Assembly: GCA_049578545.1 (NCBI GenBank)
Contig: JBAUMF010000115.1
Span: forward strand, 1 to 11,403
Reading direction: 5' to 3'
DNA: 11,403 nucleotides
From: DASQBT01 sp049578545
GTDB lineage: Bacteria > Pseudomonadota > Gammaproteobacteria > Burkholderiales > Thiobacillaceae
The translations under genes were made by a program, and so were the position numbers. The notes beneath the pieces were generated by a model. The model saw only the letters and a program-made list of their open reading frames with translations, searched no databases and was not told the origin of the DNA. This document shows, piece after piece, positions 6,318-11,403 of the stretch. How positions within the stretch are numbered: the first letter of the stretch is position 1; each line of letters opens with the position of its first letter.

Positions 6318-7298
6318 TAATTTAACTGTAAGGGGCTCTTGACGCCTCAAAGCGTGCTGATGGACTGCGACTCCGATTGACTTTGCGGCCATATAAGCTT
6401 GCTCAAAGTGGATAGGTTCCAGCTTGATCTTTTCTCCGGCTGTCCCGATAAAACTGGACTCCGACAAGAACTGTTGGTCGATGAACCCATTTCGATGAGC
6501 AATGAGATTACGTAGAGCAAATAGATTATGTATCTCGGTTGATTTCAAAGTCTTTGACAGAACTTCATCACCATTCGCAAGCACGGAAAATCCAGCCTTA
6601 AACGCTTTAAGACTAATCATCGGATTGATATCAAGCAAAATATTTCCCATGCTATGCTGGACGTTAAAGTTAACTGCCTCGATCAGGTCAAGCGAAAAGT
6701 CTCGTGGGTTCCAAAGTCGCTTTGTCTCGTCGTTCTTGAAGAGGCTTGTTGCTAGCGCAGGTTCCCGATTAAGCAAAATGCGGAAAAACTCCCGAAGAAG
6801 GTTTTCACATGCGCTCCATAACATGACGCTGCTCTGTCTAAGAGCGGCGCTGTTTGTATCGGCGATTAGTTCAGGTGTCGACTTCCATTGGGAGACTAAA
6901 CGTGCGGATGCCTTCTGAAGTAGTTCGTCACCACGTTCTGTTGATTGCCACTCTTCCACGGTGCGACGTCCTGCTTCAGCGCGAAGTTCTTCGTCGTCAG
7001 GTATTTCCACCCCATCTAAGTCCGCTGCCTTTGCCCGTAAAAACTCGGCCTTCGTTTTGAGGAGTGTCGAAATGAAAAGCCTGTTTAATTCATCGTCAAT
7101 TGTGGCCGACATCGCCATGTTGTAAAAGACCTGGATGACGCGAGTGACTTCAATCAATGTGGATTTGAATACTGCGAATACTGAGCGTATTTCCTCATCA
7201 GAAATTAGAGCTTCGTCGATCTCTTCCAGGGCAAAGCATTTTGGCGGCTTCAGAAAGAACAGCTTTTCAGCCTTTTGAAGGTCTGTTTCGCTTTCCAT
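6258..7298 (-). CDS. HEPN-type protein, function unknown
   Basis: This 346-residue protein is mostly helical, with no signal peptide or membrane segment. I do not recognise a named family. The C-terminal half looks like a HEPN-superfamily domain: a helix with WSACENLLREFFRILLN (161-177) and, about 90 residues later, LRNLIAHRNGF with an R-x4-H motif (R263...H268). Such motifs form the metal-independent RNase centre of many HEPN toxins and defence proteins, though some HEPN domains are inactive. The N-terminal half (1-130) is acidic and helical and could be regulatory. No antitoxin partner (for example an MNT nucleotidyltransferase) is adjacent. The last 20 or so residues (about 327-346) are translated from hairpin repeats. 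Base composition is visibly less GC-rich than the flanking core genes, consistent with acquisition. The ATG at 7298 has only a weak ribosome-binding site. Confidence 0.7.
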   Translation of the reverse strand: MESETDLQKAEKLFFLKPPKCFALEEIDEALISDEEIRSVFAVFKSTLIEVTRVIQVFYNMAMSATIDDELNRLFISTLLKTKAEFLRAKAADLDGVEIPDDEELRAEAGRRTVEEWQSTERGDELLQKASARLVSQWKSTPELIADTNSAALRQSSVMLWSACENLLREFFRILLNREPALATSLFKNDETKRLWNPRDFSLDLIEAVNFNVQHSMGNILLDINPMISLKAFKAGFSVLANGDEVLSKTLKSTEIHNLFALRNLIAHRNGFIDQQFLSESSFIGTAGEKIKLEPIHFEQAYMAAKSIGVAVHQHALRRQEPLTVKLPPAKPEAYWVSASKAPIKS

Positions 7299-7619
7299 GG
7301 TTCTGGGTCTTGTAGGTGTGTCCTTGGGTCAGGCGCAACGATGAGTTGACTGCGCCCGGGATGCGCGTATCGGACAAGATTGTCGGTTGTCGGTCATGGT
7401 GACTGACTAAGTGTTTGAGTTGGCGGTTGGGCGCGCTGACAGCGATGAGGGGCGCGAACGAATCGAACGAGCTATTCCCGGTAATTTAGTCAACAATTGC
7501 TTTATCACTTGTTAGCATGAAGGCCCCAGCTTTATGAAGTTATCAGCAGAATATTAGACAGGTGTCTAATATTCTGGGTCACAGACGGCGTTAAAGAATA
7601 CTCAAACCCGCATGAATAT
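7299..7619. other. gene-free stretch upstream of the HEPN gene
   Basis: These 321 bases lie between the HEPN start and the 3' end of tRNA-His. They should contain the HEPN promoter, but no clear -35/-10 pair was found. The only strong structure is the 30-base palindrome at 7547-7576. The left part has short GCGC-rich repeats without recognisable meaning. No coding signal is seen. Confidence 0.5.
7547..7576. repeat. perfect AT-rich 30-base palindrome
   Basis: The arms CAGAATATTAGACA (7547-7560) and TGTCTAATATTCTG (7563-7576) are exact reverse complements separated only by GG. It lies 44 bases past the 3' end of tRNA-His on the tRNA transcript's strand, and about 250 bases upstream of the HEPN gene. 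There is no U-tract. It could be a stem ending the tRNA precursor, a binding site for a dimeric regulator, or the scar or end of a mobile element. Confidence 0.8.
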
Positions 7620-7696
7620 TGGGGTGGCTGATGGGACTCGAACCCACGACAACAGGAATCACAATCCTGGACTCTACCAACTGAGCTACAGCCACC
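7620..7696 (-). tRNA. tRNA-His (anticodon GUG)
   Basis: Read on the minus strand, the acceptor arms GTGGCTG and CAGCCAC pair, and the anticodon stem CAGGA/TCCTG encloses the loop TTGTGAT with anticodon GTG. A T-arm GTGGGTTCGAGTCCCAT and an encoded CCA end (7620-7622) are present. The base before the acceptor arm is G (complement of C at 7696), supplying the G-1 identity element of tRNA-His opposite the discriminator C. It is the last of three tRNAs in the array. Confidence 0.96.
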
Positions 7697-7716
7697 ACCG
7701 TGAACAATGGCCAAAC

Positions 7717-7793
7717 TGGCCTGCCCGACAGGAGTCGAACCTGTGACCCTCGGCTTAGAAGGCCGATGCTCTATCCAACTGAGCTACGGGCAG
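7717..7793 (-). tRNA. tRNA-Arg (anticodon UCU)
   Basis: The acceptor arms CTGCCCG and CGGGCAG pair on the minus strand. The anticodon stem TCGGC/GCCGA encloses CTTCTAA with anticodon TCT, which reads AGA and AGG codons. The T-arm ACAGGTTCGACTCCTGT and an encoded CCA (7717-7719) are present, giving 77 nucleotides. It is the middle gene of the array, 20 bases before tRNA-His. Confidence 0.96.
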
Positions 7794-7843
7794 TTTGAAC
7801 TGCTGCGGGCACTCGGGACATAAACCAAAATCAGGCAGCTATC

Positions 7844-7923
<80 letters not shown>

Positions 7924-7934
7924 AAAGACCGCGA

Positions 7935-7964
7935 ATTATGCCTGATAAGTTTGGGGCAGGTCAA
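7935..7964 (-). promoter_or_regulatory. sigma70 promoter of the tRNA array
   Basis: On the minus strand, TTGACC (7959-7964) is separated by 18 bases from CATAAT (7935-7940); each hexamer matches consensus at five of six positions. The -10 is followed by TCGCGG, a GC-rich discriminator typical of stable-RNA promoters under stringent control. The mature tRNA-Pro begins 11 bases past the -10, leaving only a short leader. folD starts 47 bases to the right in the opposite direction. Confidence 0.75.
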
Positions 7965-8011
7965 TTTCGCTTGGGTTAGAATCAAAGCCTTTCAACAGCC
8001 TCCACCCTGTC

Positions 8012-8863
8012 ATGACTGCCCAACTGCTTGACGGCAAAACCATGTCCGATGCACTGATTGCCGCTGTGGCAGACAAGGTGGCGGAGCGGCAGGTTCAAGG
8101 ATTGCGTGCGCCGGGGCTGGCAGTCATTCTGGTCGGGCACGACCCGGCGTCATCCATCTATGTGCGCAATAAGCGCAGCGCGTGCCAGCGTGCAGGCATT
8201 CATTCCGTTTCGCACGATCTGGCTGAATCCACTTCACAGGCTGAACTGCTCGCGCTGATCGATGCCATGAATGCGGATGCAACGATCGATGGCATTCTGG
8301 TACAGATGCCCCTGCCGGTGCATATCGATCCTGAAACGGTGATTGAGCGAATCCGGCCGGACAAGGATGTGGATGGATTTCACCCGTACAACATCGGCCG
8401 GCTGGCGGTACGAATGCCCACGCTGCGGCCTTGTACGCCCCGAGGTGTCATGACGTTGCTCAGAGCCACGGGGGAAAATCTCAAGGGAAAACAGGCTGTC
8501 GTCGTGGGCGCGTCCAATCATGTCGGCAGACCGATGGGCTTGGAGCTTTTGCTTGCAGGCTGCACGGTGACGATATGCCATCGTTTCACCAGAGATTTGA
8601 AAGCAGAAGTGGAGCGTGCGGATATTGTGGTCGCGGCCGTAGGCAAACCTGGCCTGGTTCAGGGTGAATGGGTCAAGCCTGGCGCGATGGTGATTGATAT
8701 CGGGATCAACCGGCTGCCGGATGGGAAGATCTGTGGTGACGTCGGTTTTTCTGCAGCTCTTGAGCGGGCTGGCTGGATTACTCCGGTGCCCGGGGGCGTC
8801 GGTCCGATGACGGTCGCGACGCTGCTGGAGAATACGCTCGAGGCGGCTTTGCTCCACGGTTAA
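8012..8863 (+). CDS. folD: methylenetetrahydrofolate dehydrogenase/cyclohydrolase
   Basis: FolD interconverts 5,10-methylene-THF, 5,10-methenyl-THF and 10-formyl-THF using NADP, supplying one-carbon units for purine and formyl-methionine synthesis. The catalytic lysine is K54 in the SIYVRNK motif. DGILVQMPLP (93-102) and KDVDGFHP (118-125, with D121) are the substrate-site signatures. VVGASNHVGRPMG (164-176) is the dinucleotide-binding turn of the Rossmann half, and PVPGGVGPMT (258-267) closes the active site. At 283 residues it is of normal length and complete. The ATG at 8012 gives the usual start MTAQLLDGK, although no clear ribosome-binding site precedes it, so the message may be leaderless or weakly initiated. 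It diverges from the tRNA array. PurB elsewhere in the window belongs to the pathway FolD feeds, but the two are not linked as an operon. Confidence 0.97.
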   Translation: MTAQLLDGKTMSDALIAAVADKVAERQVQGLRAPGLAVILVGHDPASSIYVRNKRSACQRAGIHSVSHDLAESTSQAELLALIDAMNADATIDGILVQMPLPVHIDPETVIERIRPDKDVDGFHPYNIGRLAVRMPTLRPCTPRGVMTLLRATGENLKGKQAVVVGASNHVGRPMGLELLLAGCTVTICHRFTRDLKAEVERADIVVAAVGKPGLVQGEWVKPGAMVIDIGINRLPDGKICGDVGFSAALERAGWITPVPGGVGPMTVATLLENTLEAALLHG

Positions 8864-8876
8864 TTCCAACTCCGGA

Positions 8877-9638
8877 TCAGGTTCTGTGGAGCTTCCGCAG
8901 GCTTTCTACGCTGACATAGCCTTCTTCACCTGCCCATAAGCCTGACAGCGCTTTTGCGGGCGCTTCTGCTTCACCCAGATCAGTCAGCACCGCAGCTGCG
9001 CCCGTAAAGTCATGGTCGACCGTGTAGTCATTGATCGTCACCAGGGTTTTTAACCCTGCTCCTGTGCTGGCGCGGATGCCGTTTTCCGAATCCTCAAATG
9101 CCAGGCAGTCTTCCGCCTTGAGATTCAATTTGTCCAGAGCCCAAAAATAAATATCCGGTGCAGGTTTTTTCGCTGGCACGATGTCTCCGGCTGCGATGAC
9201 TTCGAACCATGACTCGGCGTCAGGTGCCAGCCTGTGAGTGAGTAAAGCGGTGACATTGTCAGGCGTGGTTGTCGTGGCGATGGCTAAACGCAAGCCGGCA
9301 ACCCTTGCTTCTGCCAGAAGGCGTGCAACGCCCGGCCGCATCGGCAGGCCACCTGCGGCCAACAATTTGGTGTAGTGAAGCGTCTTGGCCTTGTGCAGGT
9401 CGGTGATCATGCGGTCGAAATGCGCTGGCCGCTTGAAATCAGGCCGATAGGCCTCTACAAAATGTTTCATTCTTTCCTTGCCGCCGGTGATTGCCAGCAG
9501 CCTGCCGTAGAGAGAAATATTCCATTCCCAGTCCAGGCCAAATTCACGAAAAGCGGCGTTGAAGGCGACACGATGGCCGTCCCGTTCTGTGTCGGCAAGG
9601 GTGCCATCGACGTCAAAGATCAGCGCATGCAGGGACAT
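8877..9638 (-). CDS. cbbY: CbbY-like HAD phosphatase
   Basis: This 253-residue cytosolic enzyme belongs to HAD subfamily IA. The nucleophile and acid/base aspartates are D9 and D11 in FDVDGTLADTE. Motif II is the ATTTT segment (121-125), motif III the lysine in AKKPAPDIY (K157 or K158), and motif IV AFEDSENG (180-187). The GRLLAITGGKERM block (45-57) in the cap domain is typical of CbbY proteins. Rhodobacter and plant CbbY remove the inhibitory phosphate of xylulose-1,5-bisphosphate, a misfire product of RuBisCO. If the function is shared, the organism may fix CO2, but no cbb operon gene is adjacent, so the exact substrate is inference; another sugar phosphate is possible. It ends convergently with folD only 13 bases away and its start diverges from dksA. 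Its ribosome-binding site is weak. Confidence 0.85.
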   Translation of the reverse strand: MSLHALIFDVDGTLADTERDGHRVAFNAAFREFGLDWEWNISLYGRLLAITGGKERMKHFVEAYRPDFKRPAHFDRMITDLHKAKTLHYTKLLAAGGLPMRPGVARLLAEARVAGLRLAIATTTTPDNVTALLTHRLAPDAESWFEVIAAGDIVPAKKPAPDIYFWALDKLNLKAEDCLAFEDSENGIRASTGAGLKTLVTINDYTVDHDFTGAAAVLTDLGEAEAPAKALSGLWAGEEGYVSVESLRKLHRT

Positions 9639-9736
9639 AGTATTAATTCTTGCTTTGAAACGGTGAAAAGGTTGCGAAAAACAGGGGAAAACGGTAAGTT
9701 CTACCCTTTTCCGCCCAGCCTGAACGTTGGAGAACT

Positions 9737-10159
9737 ATGGCGACTGAAACAATTAAACGCTTTGAGCCTTACAAACCCAAAAAAGGTGAGGCATACATGA
9801 ATGCGAAGCAACAGGATCATTTTCGCAAAATCCTGTTGGGCTGGAAAGCGGAGCTGTCACAGGATATCGATACGACGATTCACTCCATGCAGGATGAAGC
9901 GACCGTGTTTGCTGACCCCAACGACCGCGCTACCCAGGAATCGGACATGGCGCTTGAATTGCGCAACCGGGACCGGGAGCGCAAACTGATCAAGAAGATC
10001 GACGAAACCATTGGCAAGATCGACTCGGGTGATTACGGCTATTGCGAATCCTGTGGCGTGGAAATCGGGTTGGAGCGTCTTCAGGCCCGTCCTACCGCAA
10101 GCCTGTGTATTGACTGCAAAACACTTGAGGAGATTCGCGAGAAACAGATGGGCAAGTAA
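9737..10159 (+). CDS. dksA: RNA polymerase-binding transcription factor DksA
   Basis: DksA enters the secondary channel of RNA polymerase and, with ppGpp, represses rRNA and tRNA promoters and activates amino-acid genes. The 140-residue protein has the coiled-coil with the tip motif DPNDRA (D60, D63, A65), the RNRDRERKLIKKI arm (76-88), and a zinc finger CESC (103-106) with CIDC (124-127). The conserved run ARPTASLCIDCKTLEEIREK ends it as in E. coli, which has 151 residues. The ATG at 9737 (GGAGA at 9729-9733) keeps the family block EPYKPKKGEAYMN. A second ATG at 9797 with GGTGAGG upstream would remove it and is less likely. The gene diverges from cbbY and is followed by a terminator. The GC-rich discriminator of the tRNA promoter in this window is the type DksA represses. 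Confidence 0.97.
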   Translation: MATETIKRFEPYKPKKGEAYMNAKQQDHFRKILLGWKAELSQDIDTTIHSMQDEATVFADPNDRATQESDMALELRNRDRERKLIKKIDETIGKIDSGDYGYCESCGVEIGLERLQARPTASLCIDCKTLEEIREKQMGK

Positions 10160-10245
10160 CCGGCCTCGATCCTGCCACTTGTCAGCTGGTTCAATAAGTC
10201 TGATCTCTAGTAGCTATCATATAAATGATGTGTATTGGCTATGAG

Positions 10246-10273
10246 AAAGCCGGCGGTTGCCGGTTTTGTTTTC
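10246..10273 (+). terminator. rho-independent terminator after dksA
   Basis: AAAGCCGGC pairs with GCCGGTTTT around the loop GGTT (10246-10267; 9 bp with one G-U), followed by GTTTTC. It lies 86 bases past the dksA stop and only 29 bases before the next gene's start, so it may also sit in that gene's leader if the two are co-transcribed by read-through. Confidence 0.65.
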
Positions 10274-10301
10274 TGTAAATATGCGGGTAACGGGAGGCTG
10301 T

Positions 10302-10727
10302 ATGGATGCGGAAACGGGATTCCTTGCCAAGTACCAGGGCCTGCTCTACAACATCCTGTCCTGGGATCAACTGAATGCATTCTGGTCCAGGCTCGATCGT
10401 CAGGCTGGCTGGTACCTTTACCCCGTCGGCCATCAGTTGCCGGATTCAATGGCAAGCGCAGACGAAGTCGAACGGTTCATTCGCGAAATTGGCACGTTGC
10501 TGCAACGCGAACATGAAGAAGATTACTGTGGCATTGTCTATGCGGACGACCTGGAAAAGCCCAGCTTCATCAAGATATATGACCCCAATAATCTCGGCCT
10601 GAGTTGCGGGTCCAGCGGCAAGCATATCTTCCCAGGCTGGATCATGAGTTTGCAGCCACCCGTGGAGCTGATGCCGGAAGTCACCCCCAACAACCGCAAG
10701 CGCTGGTGGAATTCGCTGTTTCCCTGA
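10302..10727 (+). CDS. conserved-looking hypothetical protein next to dksA
   Basis: This 141-residue cytosolic protein has no signal peptide, membrane segment or motif that I can tie to a known function. It is rich in aromatic residues (FWSRLDRQAGWYLYPVG at about 42-58) and contains YCGIVYADDLEKPSFIKIYD (about 89-108), LSCGSS and PGWIMSLQPP, then ends KRWWNSLFP. The Gly/Pro/aromatic pattern and even codon use look like a real, folded protein. I have an impression of similar unnamed proteins in betaproteobacteria but cannot verify it. The ATG at 10302 is preferred because GGGAGG (10292-10297) lies 4 bases upstream; the frame also has an ATG at 10257 inside the dksA terminator, which is unlikely. 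It is codirectional with dksA, separated by the terminator. Confidence 0.75.
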   Translation: MDAETGFLAKYQGLLYNILSWDQLNAFWSRLDRQAGWYLYPVGHQLPDSMASADEVERFIREIGTLLQREHEEDYCGIVYADDLEKPSFIKIYDPNNLGLSCGSSGKHIFPGWIMSLQPPVELMPEVTPNNRKRWWNSLFP

Positions 10728-10755
10728 CTGGCAGACGGCAGCGACGCCAAAATAG

Positions 10756-10783
10756 AAATCGCCCTGCCTAGGCAGGGCGATTT
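10756..10783. terminator. bidirectional terminator between convergent genes
   Basis: A perfect 28-base palindrome with arms AAATCGCCCTGCCT and AGGCAGGGCGATTT is A-rich on its left end and T-rich on its right (TTTT then GCTGTT). It sits between the end of the rightward hypothetical gene (10727) and the end of the leftward Asr-like gene (10800). It can stop transcription from both sides. Confidence 0.8.
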
Positions 10784-10799
10784 TGCTGTTGATGCCGGA

Positions 10800-11174
10800 T
10801 TACTGGGCGGCGGGAGCAGCAGCGTCGTCCTTCTTTTCCATCGCTTTTTTCTTGGCAGTATGGTGCTTCTTGGCAGTATGGTGCTTCTTGTGCACGGCTT
10901 TTTTGTGAGCGGTCGACTCATCCATTTTTGCGGCGGACTCATCCATTTTTGCGGCGGACGTATCCATTTTTTCGGCGGACTCATCCATTTTTGCGGCGGC
11001 CTTATCCATTTTCTTGGCGGCCGTATGGTGCTTCTTGTGCATGGCTTTCTTGGGGGCGGCGGCGGGCTTTTCAGCGGCGGTAGCAGCAGGGGCCGCATCG
11101 GCCGCGGGGGCGTCAGCAGCCATTACGGAACCAGCAAAAGCGGAAAAAATCAGGGCAGCGATCAGTTTGTTCAT
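10800..11174 (-). CDS. exported Lys/His/Ala-rich repeat protein (Asr-like)
   Basis: This 124-residue protein begins with a clear Sec signal peptide (MNKLIAALIFSAFAGSVMA, cleavage after A19), so the mature part is periplasmic or secreted. The mature part is low-complexity: an Ala/Pro/Asp stretch (20-40), a His-Lys block (HKKHH, 46-50), five heptads of KMDESAA type (55-89), then repeated HKKHHTAKKHHTAKK (95-109) and an acidic/Ala end. Composition and layout resemble the acid-shock protein Asr of enterobacteria, a basic intrinsically disordered periplasmic protein. Buffering, metal binding (His/Met/Asp) or envelope protection is therefore possible, but this is inference from composition and not proof of homology. 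GGAG on the minus strand lies 6 bases before the ATG, supporting the start. The repeats may make length variable between strains. Confidence 0.8.
   Translation of the reverse strand: MNKLIAALIFSAFAGSVMAADAPAADAAPAATAAEKPAAAPKKAMHKKHHTAAKKMDKAAAKMDESAEKMDTSAAKMDESAAKMDESTAHKKAVHKKHHTAKKHHTAKKKAMEKKDDAAAPAAQ
10849..10884. repeat. two exact 18-bp tandem repeats in the Asr-like gene
   Basis: TTCTTGGCAGTATGGTGC occurs twice in a row (10849-10866 and 10867-10884) and a partial third copy follows. On the minus strand each encodes one KHHTAK-type unit. A related segment recurs near 11020-11042. Confidence 0.85.
10908..11012. repeat. five 21-bp tandem repeats in the Asr-like gene
   Basis: The unit, about GACTCATCCATTTTTGCGGC, repeats with a 21-base period. 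Two neighbouring copies are nearly identical, and the outer and middle ones are diverged. On the minus strand each encodes seven residues, KMD(E/T/K)(S/A)(A/T)(A/E). The in-frame 21-base period keeps the protein readable if copies are gained or lost. Confidence 0.85.
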
Positions 11175-11201
11175 TACAATCTCCAGAGTATTTAAGGTTT
11201 C

Positions 11202-11223
11202 AAAAAAGCAAGAGAATCTTGCT
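11202..11223 (-). terminator. hairpin with U-tract between two leftward genes
   Basis: On the minus strand AGCAAGA pairs with TCTTGCT around TTC and is followed by TTTTTG, a standard intrinsic terminator. It lies 70 bases after the stop of the partial leftward ORF and 28 bases before the Asr-like start. It most likely ends the upstream gene. It could also act in the leader of the Asr-like mRNA if that promoter lies farther right. Confidence 0.6.
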
Positions 11224-11292
11224 CTTTCAGGGTGTAATCATAGAGGCGGAGGCTTACACCATTCTTACTATTGATCCGGCCAGCAAATAGTA

Positions 11293-11403
11293 TCAAGCTG
11301 CATACTTAACACGCGGGTCTTGGAAATAGGTTCTGACGCGCTTGGGAGATTGCGCCAGTTTCTGCATGTGTTCCGTTGCGGCGGCTCTCAGTTTTTCCTT
11401 GGT
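11293..11403 (-). CDS. 3' end of an unidentified ORF, possibly a transposase (partial)
   Basis: On the minus strand a frame is open from the window edge to TGA at 11295-11293, giving 36 residues that include LRAAATEHMQKLAQSPKRV and end YFQDPRVKYAA. The basic, helical sequence with an aromatic-proline-basic ending reminds me of the C-terminus of some IS630-type transposases, but this is a weak impression. It could be another basic DNA-binding protein. Even codon use and a terminator 70 bases downstream support a real gene end. The inverted repeat GGTGTAA/TTACACC at 11231-11260, just past the stop, might be a hairpin or part of an element end. Confidence 0.45.
   Translation of the reverse strand, partial: TKEKLRAAATEHMQKLAQSPKRVRTYFQDPRVKYAA

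Noticed and set aside
7617..7696. Duplicated tRNA-His end as an attL/attR pair for the accessory patch
   Set aside because: I found no second copy of the tRNA 3' end within 5500-7600.
9686..9712. GGAAAA/TTTTCC inverted repeat upstream of dksA as an attenuator
   Set aside because: The stem is short and AT-rich with a long loop and no downstream U-tract; it is not distinguishable from chance.
10860..11195. Gly/His-rich plus-strand frame opposite the Asr-like gene
   Set aside because: It is a translation of the repeats in the wrong strand; the minus-strand frame has a signal peptide and a proper ribosome-binding site.

Overview
The window looks like the chromosome of a betaproteobacterium. The grounds are a PurB, RecR, FolD and DksA of proteobacterial type, a tRNA-Pro/Arg/His array, a complete integron integrase, CbbY- and CnoX-type proteins, and G-rich dispersed palindromes. 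A Nitrosomonadales-like or other environmental, possibly autotrophic, member is plausible, but no species can be named from the sequence.

Left edge (1-1316), mobile DNA. The 3' end of an IS110-family transposase runs into an AT-rich spacer. A complete integron integrase (intI) follows, reading toward recR. Cassettes would be expected to the left of intI, where the IS110 element now lies; no attI, attC or cassette is recognisable inside the window.

Housekeeping block (1317-3500). recR (recombinational repair) and purB (purine synthesis) read rightwards. G-rich REP-like palindromes follow purB.

Redox and proteostasis pair (3689-5514). A leftward gene for an exported rhodanese-like protein is separated by a 305-base gap from a rightward cnoX (thioredoxin-TPR holdase).

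Accessory patch (about 5515-7600). This holds a remnant of a rolling-circle (HUH) replication protein, a dense cluster of REP-like hairpins, a less GC-rich leftward gene for an unrecognised HEPN-type protein whose C-terminus is encoded by the hairpins, and a perfect 30-base palindrome. The patch stops at the tRNA array.

tRNA array and right-hand core (7620-10727). tRNA-Pro(UGG), tRNA-Arg(UCU) and tRNA-His(GUG) are transcribed leftwards from a good sigma70 promoter. folD (one-carbon metabolism) diverges from them. A CbbY-like sugar-phosphate phosphatase reads leftwards, and dksA (ppGpp cofactor) diverges from it. A small conserved-looking hypothetical gene follows dksA.

Right edge (10728-11403). 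A perfect bidirectional terminator separates the hypothetical gene from a leftward gene for an exported, Lys/His/Ala-rich repeat protein of acid-shock (Asr) type. A hairpin-plus-U-tract and the 3' end of another leftward ORF, possibly a transposase, close the window.

No complete, clearly new multi-gene system is evident. The best candidates for novelty are the HEPN gene with its repeat-derived tail, the repeat cluster beside it, and the IS110/integron/recR junction.
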